From Halichoerus grypus (lineage: Eukaryota > Chordata > Mammalia > Carnivora > Phocidae), in NCBI RefSeq assembly GCF_964656455.1, contig NC_135717.1:140320308-140384307 (forward strand): a stretch of DNA of 64,000 bases, written 5' to 3'. Below the pieces are notes generated by a model. That model had not been told where the DNA came from. It searched no databases and saw nothing but the letters and a program-made list of their open reading frames with translations. How positions within the stretch are numbered: the first letter of the stretch is position 1; each line of letters opens with the position of its first letter. The translations under genes were made by a program, and so were the position numbers. Positions 32,976-44,690 of the stretch are shown piece after piece.

Positions 32976-34309
32976 CTCCAAATGAGCTGGGTAGCTGTTA
33001 GTCTCTACTTATTGTAAGTTATCTTAAGTCTGTTAATTTCAGAATTCAGCACTTAATAGCAACATTTTTGTATGCCAGTAATAAAAAAAGAATGGAAAAT
33101 TCCAAATTATTGTCAACAAGAGCACAATAAAAATGAAACACCCAGCAACAGGAACTCAATTCATGTTCCCTGGATCTGAACTTTTCTATACCAAATAATA
33201 TTATTGATGTTATCCCATCTCAGAGGAAATGCTTGAACTTCAGGTTGTGAAGATGTGTTTTCAATTAAGTATTTTTAAATTATATTCAATAAGAAATTAT
33301 TTTACGAAGAGTCCAATCTATCACAAGTGAAAACGTTTGAGATTCTGGCTAGCAGGGGCTCAGAGTAATGTTCCTCTCTCTGCGCTCTTGGCCCACCGCC
33401 ATCTTAGCCATGTGGTACTCGGCAATGGCACAGGAGGAGAGAACCACATACCAGCAGAGGCACCTGTCAGGACCTGGTGGGTGCTGAATCTCTTTGTGAA
33501 CTAACAGGCGGCTCCCAAGACAGATCTGATTTAAGCAGAACATGATCCCCAAATTGTTGCCTTTCCACATGTTATTTTAGAACATGTGAACAGCACACTC
33601 AATAAATTGGTTGAAGAGCAATTTCAACTGGTTTGATGTATGAGTATTGATTTTTTTTTTGTCCTTCAGAACTTTACTGTAGCCACTCAAGGACAAATGA
33701 GGAAATAATTTCAAAGAATGCAGTCGACAGTAATTTTCGACGTTGTGAGCACAGGAAAGGGGGAAATAAAAGATGAATGTTCTACTTAACTGCTATCCAT
33801 AGTAGCTCTATCCAATCTTGGCAATGACAAAACTATATAAACTCTACCAAATGAAGGCAATGCAGCCAGGAAGTGATTTTTTTTTTTTTTTTTTTGGTCT
33901 CATAGTCCATTATGTCACTGATCCTGCAAAATAATTTAATTCCTCTATGATGTCACTTAATCCCTCTCACCAATAAATAAATTCAAAAGAAAATCTGATT
34001 TTTGCCACAAAAGAGAAGCTCTAGCAAAATAATGAAGTTTTTTGGGGGGTCTAAATATTATTTATTCATTGCTACTGGGAGTGTTAAAACAATACAATTT
34101 GGAATAAACATATGCTTGGTTAATGTTATCCTTTAGAGAGGAATAAAAATTAATAATTTAAAACCATATAATTGTTATGCATCTGATTTGATAGAAATGT
34201 ACTCTTGAGATACAAGAGTGAAGAATTATTCAAAAATCAGAAATACTGAAGGAATCACAACTTCCTGGATGGTTAATGTAGTCCTCTGTAAACACAAAGT
34301 AGGAGTCTC
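32976..34309. other. Unassigned sequence with T-runs
   Basis: No gene or repeat recognised. An uninterrupted T-run of about 19 lies at 33877-33895 without recognisable SINE or L1 sequence next to it. Confidence 0.4.
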
Positions 34310-34473
34310 AAAAAAAATTTTAATTTTTTTTCAGAGAGAGAATGAGAAGTAGAGGAGGGGCGGAAGGAGAGAGAGAATCTCAAGCAGGTTCCATGCCCAG
34401 TGTGGAGCCTGACGTGGGGCTTGATCTCATGACCCTGAGATCATGACCTGATCCAAAATCAATAGGCACCCCA
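34310..34473 (-). mobile_element. Can-SINE (SINEC), old, with internal deletion
   Basis: The reversed body is clear: cagagagagaatgagaagta (34332), tctcaagcaggttccatgcc, ggagcctgacgtggggcttg (34402) and ccctgagatcatgacctgat (34432). The text then jumps from gatccaaaatcaa straight to taggcacccc at 34464, so the A-box part of the head is missing. The tail side is only Ts and As. No target-site duplication was found. It is the most decayed Can-SINE here. Confidence 0.9.
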
Positions 34474-34979
34474 AGAATTTCAAAATTTATGTAGATTGCC
34501 ATTTCTAATAATGCAAAGGAAGTATTGATCAATCTCTTTGATAAATATCTTTTAAAGACTGGTTTTTTTTTTTTTTTTGTAAATCTGTGTCAGTATTAAC
34601 AACAAACTCTCATACACTTTAATATGTCAGTTTTGTCCTGTGTGATTTTTATTTAAATGGCATAGACACTGGCCTTTGCTTAGGACAGTGCCTTGTTGAC
34701 TGGATTCAGTTGGAACTGTATCTAGTTTAAGGTACCATGAAGTGTCTGTGGTCTTATTACAGGTCTTCCAAGTCAGAATCTCAAGGGGTGAATTTCCATT
34801 TAACATCTCAGTGATTCTTATGCATGCTGAAGTTTTAGAATCATAGTAATTCATATGGTGCCACAGAAATTTCCCAAGTTTCATCAAAGTTTTAAATAAC
34901 TTACATGGTTCTCCAACTTTAAGATAATAATATGTTATCTATATGTGATATAGATTTTATATCAAACAATAACCAATAC
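34474..34979. other. Unassigned sequence
   Basis: A T16 run at 34563-34578. The 86-codon minus-strand frame (34627-34887) has no recognisable feature. Confidence 0.35.
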
Positions 34980-35215
34980 ATGAAGTGTTTATTTGGTGTA
35001 AGTACTGTTTTAGGTAGTAATTCATTAATTTATTGAGTACTCCCAGCAATGGTATGAAGTATTATATTTGTTGCCGTTTTAGAATGAGGAGAACAGGCAC
35101 AGGGAGTTTGGATAATTTGCCCAAGGTCACACAGCTAGGAAGCTGCAGAACTAATTTTAGCCTCATGTACTCTGGCTTACAAAGCTTCATCTTAACTACT
35201 AGATTATACTATGTT
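34980..35215 (-). repeat. MIR, antisense, well preserved
   Basis: Reversed order: tgaagtgtttatttggtgta, tactgttttaggtagtaatt, tttagaatgaggagaacagg (35079), ttgcccaaggtcacacagct (35117), aggaagctgcagaactaatt (35137) and ttcatcttaactactagatt. The core is among the least diverged MIRs here. Confidence 0.92.
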
Positions 35216-35475
35216 TTAAATGTCTGTCATTGAAAACTGGACTGCTTCAAAAGTCATAATAAAAGAGGGAAAAATGCTCCCAACATATTGCTTTTTGTAG
35301 CAGAATGAGGAGGAGGAAGAGAAGAAAGAATCTTATATAACAATTTAGACACAGCAGTAAGATTGGACAGTATCACAGTGAGTGAGTTGGCTAAAAGAGG
35401 TGAGAAAAGGGCCTTTTGTAAGGGAGGACTTACTGGAAATGTCGTATTTGAATAAATCCTAAATAATAAATATGA

Positions 35476-35535
35476 ATAAATATTAAAATAAATTTTAATA
35501 AATATAAATATTAAAACAAATTTTAATAAATATTG
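35476..35535 (+). repeat. AT-rich tandem repeat, 28-bp unit
   Basis: Two near-identical 28-bp units (starting ataaatattaaaa at 35476 and 35504) and a partial third. It probably arose by slippage in AT-rich DNA inside the L2. Confidence 0.75.
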
Positions 35536-35860
35536 AATTAATATTTAAAGTGAATGTATATTAGATATAAGTAAAATATAATAAGCACAAATAAATTAAA
35601 AGTAAAATAAAATGCCAGTCTCTCAAATAAATATCCAGGTAATAGAGCATTCCAGGAAAAGGAAATAGGTTTCGATGTGTTCCTTTTGGAACAATGATCA
35701 TCTTAAGTTCAAGAAACAAAAAGGCCAGTGTGGCTGGAACAGAGTAAATGGGGGTGGTTCAGCATGAGGTCAAATGAGAGAGCCAAGCAGAGGCCAGATC
35801 ATGAAGGATCTAAAAGGAGACATATTCCAACAAGAACAGCAAAAGCGCAGAAAGAATCCA

Positions 35861-36110
35861 GAATGCAGTAACATAATGGTTGAACGCACATTGAGTTTGG
35901 AAGCAAAGGACTTTGCTTCAAGTTCTAGCTCTTCTGCTTCCTAACTGTTAACCATTTGCCAAGTTACCTATTTTGACAGACCTCAGTTTCCACATCTTTA
36001 TGCAAAAATAACAATGATGCCTACCTTGTGGTTTTTGAGTACAAATTCATATAATGCATGTAAAGGGTTTAGCCAAGTGTTTGGCACAAACGAAAGTGAC
36101 TATTTTAGAA
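35861..36110 (+). repeat. MIR nested in L2
   Basis: Almost full-length forward MIR: tggttgaacgcacattgagt (35878), tcaagttctagctcttctgc (35918), ttgccaagttacctattttg (35956), acctcagtttccacatcttt (35980), gatgcctaccttgtggtttt (36016) and agtgtttggcacaaacg (36077). The flanking sequence on both sides is antisense L2. Confidence 0.9.
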
Positions 36111-36800
36111 CATTTGAGGGAATGCATTTTAATCCAGTTTGACTGTTACATATGGAGAAGAGAAATGAAAGATGAGTCTACAGATATAACTGGAACCAGA
36201 ATGAGTGGAACATAAAACACCAGACTATTTCATAAGTAGGAGAGAATCACTAAAAAAATTTTTAGCAAGGAAGTGACATATCAGTGCTAGACTTCAGAAA
36301 GATTGATATAGCAGTTATTTGCAGAATATTTTGGATCCTGGAGATACGGAAGTAGAAAAATCAGTTAAGAAGCAATTTTATTTGTTCTACAGTAGAGACC
36401 AAAAGGAGGGGATGGATCGCCAACATTGCAGAGGGCAAATTGACAAGACTTTGTGACTAAGTAAATGAGAACAGGCATCAAAGCTGGGAGAGAATAACTA
36501 AAATGGAGATGGTGATGGAAGAACCCAGTTTGAATCAGAAGAAAATGACTCAGTTATAAACACGCTGGTTTGAGATTCCAGCAGATATCCAGCCAGCAGT
36601 GGAAAATGTAGAACTAAAATAAGGGGGAAAGTCCTGGTTGGAAATGAGGGTGGAATACCATCAACACTCAGATTAGAGCTGAAACCCTGATTGACGGTGG
36701 GATGTTATAAGAGAAAAATGAAGATAAAAGAAAAGAATGCTAAGAAGAGTGTAGTCCCAACATCCAAGTACATTCACTGCTAAAACTAGGAGGAGTCTGG

Positions 36801-37928
36801 AATGACAGGGAAGGGAGTGGTCCATATGCTCAAAGGATAGAAGAACATGAGCAACAGATTCCATATGCTATATATAAATGCTACCTACCAATAATGAATT
36901 GAAACACTTTCATTTAATGGATGCCGAACAACTGACTGAAAAATTGATAGTGCTTTTCACGCATCATTAAAGGATATAAAAATTCTTGGACTTGTGTCTT
37001 TTTTCTGGTATATATCTAATTTCTTTACAAGCCCTTAGAAGGTATTTGCTTTAAATGTCTTTTTTTTCCTTGTATATATCTAATTTCTTTACAAGCCTAT
37101 TAAGGTATTTGTTTTAAATGTGCTATTTCTAAAGTATAGAGTAACTTCCTGTGAAAGTTGTGAAATATTCAGACCATGAATAGCTGCCTACAAAATAGTC
37201 TTATTAACAGCATAAAAAAACACTTCCTTTGACATAGTAGCTAAAGGCAATAAAATTATTTCCTCTTTAGATAATTCAAGTCCAATGGTAACATTTAGGG
37301 GTGCATAATAATGGAGGCATTATCACAAAAGCTTTTTAACTGCTACACTTTTTTCTCTACCTTTAATCATAACAGAAACAAAGTAGAAACAAAATCAGGC
37401 AGTATGAATAAAAATGATATACATTGCTTTTATTTTACTAGTTATTCACCTCCGTATCTCACTTTGTGTTATACAGACTAGAATTCCAGTTAATAGGGAA
37501 AAAAATTTTTTTTTCAAACAAGCAGACTTATTTATATGAATATAATTATGAATGAGCTTAAAAAACAGCACAACTGATATAAAATATTGAAATACTAAGA
37601 CCAAGTGTATGTTAATAAACTTGAAAATGCCAAATAAATATCTAGAGAGCGATAACTAATCAAAATTCAAAGAATCCTATACAAGAAATAGTAAAGATGT
37701 AGGTCAGTTTCTTCCAATGGGAAAAAAAAAGTGGGCTGACCTCCAGGACTTCCTCTTAGGTTTTCTCTGTGATAAGATACAATAAGGAATAAAAACTAAC
37801 TTGAGAAAAAGAGGCAGCTTTCTTCAGTCCCACAGCAATCTATGAATAAAAACTTAAGGAATCCATTTTTTTCTAAAATAAAAATTTTGTGGGGATTAGA
37901 TTTCATTGTCCTGTTAGTAATTGGAAAA
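36801..37928. other. Unassigned AT-rich sequence
   Basis: Apart from the 61-bp tandem duplication at 36995, nothing is recognised. A-rich and T-rich runs lie at 37500-37515. Confidence 0.4.
36995..37118 (+). repeat. 61-bp tandem duplication
   Basis: Copy 1 (36995-37055) and copy 2 (37056-37118) share the exact 25-base core at 37009-37033 and 37072-37096 (starting gtatatatctaatttctttac), then aaggtatttg and ttaaatgt. They differ by a few substitutions and small T-run indels. Confidence 0.93.
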
Positions 37929-38149
37929 TCCAATCTCTTAATTTTTTTTAAGGATTTTTATTTATTTATTTGACAGAAAGAGATACAGCAAAAGAGGGAA
38001 CACAAGCAGGGGGAGTGGGAGAGGGAGAAGCAGGCTCCCCGCTGAGCCAGGAGCCTGATGTGGGGCTCAATCCCAGAACCCTGGGATCATGACCTGAGCC
38101 AAAGGCTCAGCTTAATGACTGAACCACCCAGGTGCCCCTCCAATCTCTT
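37929..38149 (-). mobile_element. Can-SINE (SINEC), arctoid-type body, with TSD
   Basis: The element (37940-38138) is reversed: T tail, atttatttatttgacag, then acacaagcagggggagtggg (38000), gcaggctccccgctgagcca (38030), ctcaatcccagaaccctggg and the head accacccaggtgccc. An 11-bp perfect TSD, tccaatctctt, lies at 37929-37939 and 38139-38149. Body text of this type is what I associate with bears, seals and mustelids. Confidence 0.97.
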
Positions 38150-38454
38150 TAAATAGTGGGAAATCCATGTAAATCTAGAAAACACTTAGTTGTGAATTCA
38201 TGTATAGTATATTTACACTTTCATCCTAAATCTAACTGTTGAGATCAGAAGTTTGCTTCTTAGCTATATCATTGATTAATACAACAGATTTTTAATTTTA
38301 TAAACTTTAATACTTGATCTAGCAGTCTGGTTTAACCAATGCTTTTTTTAAAAAAAAGTTATCAGCTAATCTAGGCAGGGCTTTAATTAAACATGTATAG
38401 ACTTGCAAATAAAGCATAAATGGAAGTGCATAGAAAAAGATGATTATTGGTTAT

Positions 38455-38690
38455 TGAATAACAAATGTTAACAATTGTTGAATTATTACCAAGTATCAGA
38501 TAATGTACTTACTCATTACCTGTATTACTTCCTTTAATGTTCACAATAATTTTATAATTAAGTACTGTTATTTTATAGTCAAATGATTAAGTAATTTGCC
38601 CAAGGACATGCAACAATAAAATGATGAAGTTGGACTATGCGCCCATTGGTCTAACTCAACAGTGCTCCTCACCACTCATCCACACTGTGG
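38455..38690 (-). repeat. MIR, antisense
   Basis: Reversed order: gttgaattattaccaagtat, tttaatgttcacaataattt (38533), taagtactgttattttatag (38559), gattaagtaatttgcccaag (38585) and gacatgcaacaataaaatga (38605). Confidence 0.85.
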
Positions 38691-38959
38691 GTAACTTTAA
38701 TTTTATTTTTCAAAATATTCACTATATATAACAGTGAAGTATGAAGAATGTTCTAAATCAACCTCATTTAAAATGTAAAAATTCTCATTTCACTGAGAAG
38801 AAAATCCTTATATGTCTCCATGATCTAGAATAGTATTCCTAACGAAGTTTAAGACAGAAGGCTGTGGAGCAAAAAAGAGAAATACATCAGAGGAATATAT
38901 CAAAAAAAGATATTTTTATACTACACCCACCCCACCTCCAAAATCCAGAATTTCTCCTT

Positions 38960-39385
38960 TCCTTCTCATACTTTATGTATCTTTCAAATACTCTTCCCCA
39001 TCCTGGAATATTCTTTCTGCCTCTACCCCCACTTCAGGGCTAAGTTTATCCTACAGGTCACCACTCAGGAAGCCCTCCTGCCACCATTCTTTGCTAGGTG
39101 CCTATCCTCTTCCTGCTAATAGTATTGGTGTCCCTCCTTCCTTTCAGTCATAGGTCTCCCCACCCCCACCCCAAATACACAGTGTTCTAATTATTTATAC
39201 GTTGGTCTCTTCTAGACTATCAGATCCTTCCAAACAGAGACAATGAGTTTTTCATTCATCTTAATGTAATATCAAATTGTAAAAATAAAAGACTATTATT
39301 TTCTATCTCCAGGGACTTCCATAATGCCTACCAGAGACTCAACACTCAGAAAGTATTTTTTGAATGAATAAATATTTTTCAAAAT
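38960..39385 (+). mobile_element. L2 LINE 3' end
   Basis: Forward L2: ctcttccccatcctggaata (38991), cctacaggtcaccactcagg (39050), aagccctcctgccaccattc (39071), atttatacgttggtctcttc (39193), gactcaacactcagaaagta (39335) and a ttttttgaatgaataaat end. Confidence 0.85.
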
Positions 39386-39394
39386 ATCTCATGG

Positions 39395-39600
39395 TTTGCA
39401 ATGTATTTTCTCATGTTTTACATCAGTTAATTTTTAAAGTAAGCCTCTGTGGTGAGTGTAATGTTCATATTTTTAAATAATGAGAAACCCAAGACAGAAA
39501 AGTTAGTGACTTTGGCCAAGGTTACAAATGCTCCAACAAAAAAAAAATGAGATTCAAACACCTGTCTTTGGACTCTGTCCGGTGTTGTTTCTTTTACAAC
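39395..39600 (-). repeat. MIR, antisense
   Basis: Reversed order: tttctcatgttttacatcag, taagcctctgtggtgagtgt (39440), aatgagaaacccaagacaga (39478), gactttggccaaggttacaa (39508) and tgagattcaaacacctgtct (39548). An A-run near 39540 interrupts it. Confidence 0.8.
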
Positions 39601-39754
39601 TCAGATGAGAAATTGGTCTCCTAGGAAAATACAAGTGGTGCTCCTGGTATACCAAATTTCACACTCAAAACATGTTACTACATTGAAGTGGTAGCATGCC
39701 ACAGGAATTTTTAAATTTTTCATCTCAAGTTAAATGGACAAAAAAAGAGTGTTC

Positions 39755-40400
39755 TTTAATTCAGTAACTGTTTAATGCAGAGTACCTTGGTAGGAAATAA
39801 TAAATACAATATTTGCCCTTGAGAGAACTTAAAGTTTAGTAGAAAGAATCACAGAAAGACACAAATAACTGTAATTCAAGGCAATAAAGAGATGCTACGA
39901 GAGGGTCAATAATTCATTGGACAAATCTTTATTGAGTGATTAATTCCATATGTCAAGCCTGGTGCAACGTGCTAGGTGTAGGAGGATTTTAAAACAGGGA
40001 GTTATACGTTCCCAAATGCAAGAGATGTCATCCAGAGGGCTGGATTAAAAACAGACCCATGAAGTGAGATAATCTAAGAAGAAGCTTAAAGAGCTGGTTT
40101 CAAAGGATGAGGATGAGGGTCGTCATTCTGTAAGACACTGAGACATTAAACAAAAGGTACAAGAAACGTGGAAGGCATGTTTTGAAGACAACCAGATTAA
40201 TTAGAGTGATGAGGGCACAATAGGAGTAAGAATGTAATGTTAGGACCTTAAATGCCAGCCTAAGGAGCTCATGATTTGATAAGCAATGGAGAGCCATTGA
40301 GTTTTGAGCAGGAGAATGACATTATTGAAGCTGGGATTTGTGAAGATTTATCTACCAGGTGAATGTAGAATGCGGTAAGAAACTCAAGTTTTCAAAGCTG
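39755..40400 (-). mobile_element. L2 LINE, antisense
   Basis: Reversed L2: aaattaagtttt-equivalent ttgagagaacttaaagttta (39819), gacaaatctttattgagtga (39920), caagcctggtgcaacgtgct (39954), ggaccttaaatgccagccta (40244), caatggagagccattgagtt (40284) and ttgagcaggagaatgacatt (40304). It may be two overlapping copies, because a tail-like segment occurs both near 39780 and near 39920. Confidence 0.8.
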
Positions 40401-41739
40401 AGAATGATAAAGTAACATCACTTAATTACACCATTATATTACAGAAAATATTTAGGTGTTCTAAAATAAACACATTCTTTTAGTTTATTTCCCTAAAATA
40501 GATGAAACAACTTTAAGAGAATCCCCACTGATGAGTTTTCATACTAAACAAAATGCCCATTAAAGCAAGAGATTTCAACTCAGTACAGTTAAATTAGATT
40601 TGATATTTTTTGGAACTAAACTCCCTTTGGTAGTTGTAGAGAACTTCTACCGCAGATTAAAAAAGAAGAACATGAAGAACACAGCAATTTTTCATAGTTA
40701 TTACAGGTGACATCTAAACTGGCAGAGTGCAGACAAAGGAAAGGCATATAAATTAGATAAATAAAAGGATTTCTTTAGACTCATCTACAAACATCAACAG
40801 CAGTATATAAAGAGATAATGAACTTGTCTAAAGGTAGCTGCTGCTGAATGAGTAAGACCAAATATCTTTCAATTCCAAAATGTCAAGTCAATTTTGATTG
40901 CTGTTTTCAAAAGTAGTTATTTTTAGAATATTTGTATTTCACCTATAACTTAACCAAAATATTTTATGTATTAGGAGTCAAATTTAATTGTGTTGACAGT
41001 AAGTATATACTGCTAAATATAACTTTAACAATTTACATCCCTACATGCCTTAGGGGATCAGCTTCAAAGAATTAACTAGATGTTTTTATCAAATGAAATA
41101 TAAGAAGATACTTGTTATAAGGGCTGTACCTTTGGGGGGAGAAAAGTGCTGTACCTTTGAATCTAGCAATTATGGGCATTGAATAAATAGTTCTTTAATG
41201 ATAGATATTTTATGATAAATAGATATGGCTTTCAAACTAGATGGTGTTAGGTGGCCAAGAAATTCTTTGTGTTATAAATTCTACGAGATGATCTAGTAAA
41301 GAAAAATTCTATTGTCAATTACATTTTGGAAATTTACATGTCTCTTTCCTTTGGAGCTACATACTGTGTATTAGGCAGCATATATCAGACTCTAATATGC
41401 TAAAAATAAAACTTGTTTAACTTTATTCAACCAGTGCTTTCCAAACTTGGGTGATCATAAAATCTATTTTCCTTTAACATCTATTTATATTCCATGCTGA
41501 CTTTAGGAAATATTGCCAGAGAACAAGGAAGATAGCATTACCTGCCAGGGAAATGTGAAGTTTTAATAAAAGATCTGTTCACCACTAAGCCCACTTCCCA
41601 AAAAAGTTGCACTAGAGTTCTGGTCTGGGTCAAGCCATGGCGTGCTCCAAATTTGACATTAGGATTCCCATAGTCCTATTTAGTGCTGTCTCAAAAATGG
41701 AAAATGATCTTGGATTATTTTGTCTCTCCATCTCTGCTG
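40401..41739. other. Unassigned AT-rich sequence
   Basis: No gene or repeat recognised over about 1.3 kb. Confidence 0.35.
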
Positions 41740-42065
41740 CTTCTGTTCAGTGTTTTCTGTGTTCTGACTCTGTAACAGGGAGCAGAATACATTCTGATGA
41801 TAAAATGGTGAGCAAACCCCCATGGTCTTCACCTTCACAAAACAAGCAGTGTAGCAAAAGGAAGAGACCAGGAAAGAGCCTGACATGTTTTTGTTAAGGA
41901 AGAACCCTTGCACTGTGGGAACACAGATTACTAGCGTTCATACTGCCTTGATGGATTAAGGTAGTCATATGAATAAGCTGAAATCTGAAGAATGAGTAGG
42001 TAAGAGAGAAGGAAGAGTTTCATCAAGGCCCTGATGTGCAAGAGCATGACTTGTAAGAAAAACAT
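41740..42065 (-). mobile_element. L2 LINE fragment, antisense
   Basis: Reversed L2: atggtgagcaaacccccatg (41805), gtcttcaccttcacaaaaca, aagctgaaatctgaagaatg (41976) and agtaggtaagagagaaggaa, then caaggccctgatgtgcaaga. Opposite-strand frames of 86 and 77 codons overlap here and are artefacts. Confidence 0.6.
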
Positions 42066-43814
42066 AAATGCTGTAATTCATCCACTCCAGGCAGTATGGA
42101 GCCCAAAGGAAAAACCTGTTCTTTATCGTTGGATTTCCCTTCTCAGGAAAGTTTAGAAACACTACCCAAACCCTGGTACCTGTAGGATAATCCAAAGGTG
42201 AGGGGAGGTAGCAGAGTGCCCTTTAGAAGCTTGACCCCTCTGCTCTTCGGTTAGGTAGTTGCTCTTACTTGTAGATAAGGAGTGGATGCTGGAATCTCCC
42301 TCCTCCTTGATGATTTAAGCCCAGAGCTGCAAAGGGGCAACACAGCTAACCAACAACTCTGTCTGCAGTGCTCTTCCCTCTGGGGCTTTCCAAGCCTGGA
42401 AAAATTCCTTCACACAGCCTTCCCCTCAAGGTCATGATTGTGACCAGAAACACTTCTTAAATGAGGCAGTCGCGGCCAGAAACACTTCTTAAATGAGGCA
42501 GAATATAGCTATCTGAAGTACATTCACAAAACAAAGGACATGTTTGGATACTGCTGGCCAGGCCTATATGGATCAGATTACATCTGGACAAAATACTAAT
42601 GTGACTTTAAGGAGGAAGGAGGTCCACTGGATTATAAAATCGATGTGTGTGTCACATAGAGGCAAAAGTAAAGAGTTTCTAAAATTGAAAACGTTAGCAT
42701 CATTCACACAAACTCAATAAAATGAAGATTAAAACGTTTTAAAAATGAAAACCTGGAATATGGTTGCATGTGACGATTTTACATTTTTAAAAGGGAACAT
42801 TCACAGGGGGATGTGAATCATTCATCATTCTGACCAGACCTCTCCTAGTCTTTTCTCTTTAAAGTTGAAAATAGTGCACAATTATTCTGTTATGCTTCAT
42901 AAAATAGTAAATTATCTCCAATTACTGCAAATGCATAGTAGCAATAAAATGCTTGTGTAGAACAACACACTCCCCATGGTCATCTTGGAATTTATTACAA
43001 TATCATAAAATTATAACTCTGAGAAGTTTCAAAAACACATCTAGCTCATTTTCCTTGCCTCTGGGCAGGACTGGGTTGCAAATAATTCCAGAAAAATAAC
43101 TACCTAAAGAGAAGATCTAACAATTATTCTTGTTGGCTACAGGGTTCAATTGTACTGACATAAAGACAAATATTTTTTCCATATGGCACATTTCTGAATG
43201 TTTCCTTATGTTCCTACTCAGCTGCATTCTCAAAAATTCACCTTCTACCACCTCCAGTGAATGGTCTTTAAACAATGACAATAACATCAATCTATCGATG
43301 ATTTTACCTCATGAACTTTTGAAGAAACACTTTCATTTTTTTGCCTTGATATTTCTGTTTTCATCTAAAAGACAGCACTGCCTACACAAATTTTTAACCA
43401 CTTCTAGGTGAAATATCAAAAAAGTATCTTAAGAAGAGTAATCTAGGCTCTGCACAAAAAAATATGTTACTCCCACAGAAGCCATAAAGTGAACACAGCT
43501 TCTTCTGCTGACATTATAGAGTATTAGTCATTTTTAAACATTATAATTATGAATTCTTGCTGGGAACATGATCCTCTGAGATCCTCTGTGAAGTTTTGTA
43601 CTATCCACTGTTCTCCTTTTATCACTCAGCACGTTCTCTAGACTCCCTTCCAGAGCCTGCCCTTCCACAATTTAGGGCTACTCTGAGCATTTCTGGGCCA
43701 GTTCTGAGACCATACGTTAGTCTGCCAACCAAAGATGCATTAAGTTCCTATAAAATCTCCCTCTTCCCCACATTCTGAAAACTTTAAAGGGCAAAGGGGT
43801 AGACTCTAATGGCC
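42066..43814. other. Unassigned sequence
   Basis: Contains the 32-bp duplication at 42444 and a unique-looking block at 42700-42970. The 93-codon frame (43130-43411) has no recognisable feature. Confidence 0.35.
42444..42501 (+). repeat. 26-bp direct duplication, 32-bp period
   Basis: The 26-base word at 42444-42469 (ccagaaacacttcttaaatg and six more bases) recurs without a change at 42476-42501, separated by tcgcgg. Its perfection suggests a recent local duplication or an assembly artefact. Confidence 0.96.
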
Positions 43815-44075
43815 AGAACAGGGTAGCAGGTGACCTTTGAAGTTAGAAAGATCTGTCTGATAGTTGGGTCTGTCACTGACTCACTCGATGACCTTGGAAG
43901 GGCCCCTTATCTTCCCTGAGTTTCAGGCTCCTGTCATTTAAATGGAAGTAAGGATGCCAACCTCGTAGGATAGAATAAGGGTTAAGTGAGATAATTTATG
44001 GGAAGCAAATAATAGATGGCCAAACAAATTGACCCTCAGTCCCTGTTTGCAATCACTGTTTTTATTATTATTGCT
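43815..44075 (+). repeat. MIR
   Basis: Forward order: tgacctttgaagttagaaag, agttgggtctgtcactgact (43862), cactcgatgaccttggaagg (43882), cttatcttccctgagtttca (43906), gccaacctcgtaggatagaa (43957) and aagggttaagtgagataatt (43978). Confidence 0.88.
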
Positions 44076-44309
44076 GATGTTCTTGTTGTTAGTGGTATGA
44101 CTACGTCTACTGGGAATGCCAGAGCAGAGACCCAAAAAGCCCAGCAAAGGTTGGGATTGGTATTAGTGTTCCCTGGGAGACATGGTTGGGGTTTCATGCT
44201 GGCTGTACAATGTGGAATGGAGTAAAAGGTAAGTGACTATTAAGAAGACAAGGTATTTCTTTTGTGGGGTGATAAGGTATTGACTTAGAATGCACAGAAA
44301 ATCTCTGAT

Positions 44310-44465
44310 AAAGCAAAATATCCTCTTATTTATATCCCACTTTATAGATGGAGAACACAAGGCCTACAGTATTAATGGGGCATGTCCAACACGGTTAAAC
44401 TAGGCTTCAAACCCCGGATTTCTGAGTTCAAAGTCAGTGTCATAGCCACTTATACCAGAGTCTTT
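44310..44465 (-). repeat. MIR, antisense
   Basis: Reversed order: tatatcccactttatagatg (44331), gagaacacaaggcctacagt (44351), ggcttcaaaccccggatttc (44403) and gtgtcatagccacttatacc (44437). It lies about 240 bases from a forward MIR, so the two form an inverted pair. Confidence 0.85.
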
Positions 44466-44479
44466 CCCCTCTTTTAGGA

Positions 44480-44690
44480 GAGCAGTCCTTCCTATATCCT
44501 TCTCCAACCAGTCAACCTCTTAGTCATTGCCTATTTTGAATTCCCTTGTATGTTATACTCACTTTATTACAGCATAAATATATGCTATATTTTATCTCTT
44601 TCTCCTAAATTATGAGCCCCAAGAGGGCAAAGAGAATTTCTTATTCATCTCTGTATCTCAAGGCCTACACCTGACTCTGATTTCCACCTG
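44480..44690 (+). mobile_element. L2 LINE 3' end
   Basis: Forward L2 tail: gttatactcactttattaca (44553), cctaaattatgagccccaag (44606), agggcaaagagaatttctta (44625) and tctctgtatctcaaggccta (44649). Confidence 0.75.

Larger units (their letters stand above)
35385..36800 (-). mobile_element. L2 LINE, antisense, with a MIR nested inside
   Basis: Reversed L2: tagagcattccaggaaaagg (35643), aaggccagtgtggctggaac (35721), gaggccagatcatgaaggat (35790), then a MIR insertion at 35861-36110. It resumes with ttagcaaggaagtgacatat (36262), gacttcagaaagattgatat and gcagttatttgcagaatatt (36311). An AT-rich tandem patch lies inside at 35475-35545. With about 1.1 kb of L2 sequence it is among the longest L2 copies here; no frame survives. 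Confidence 0.85.

Noticed and set aside
33877..33895. T19 run as the tail of a reversed retroposon
   Set aside because: No AATAAA complement, SINE or L1 text follows and no target duplication was seen.
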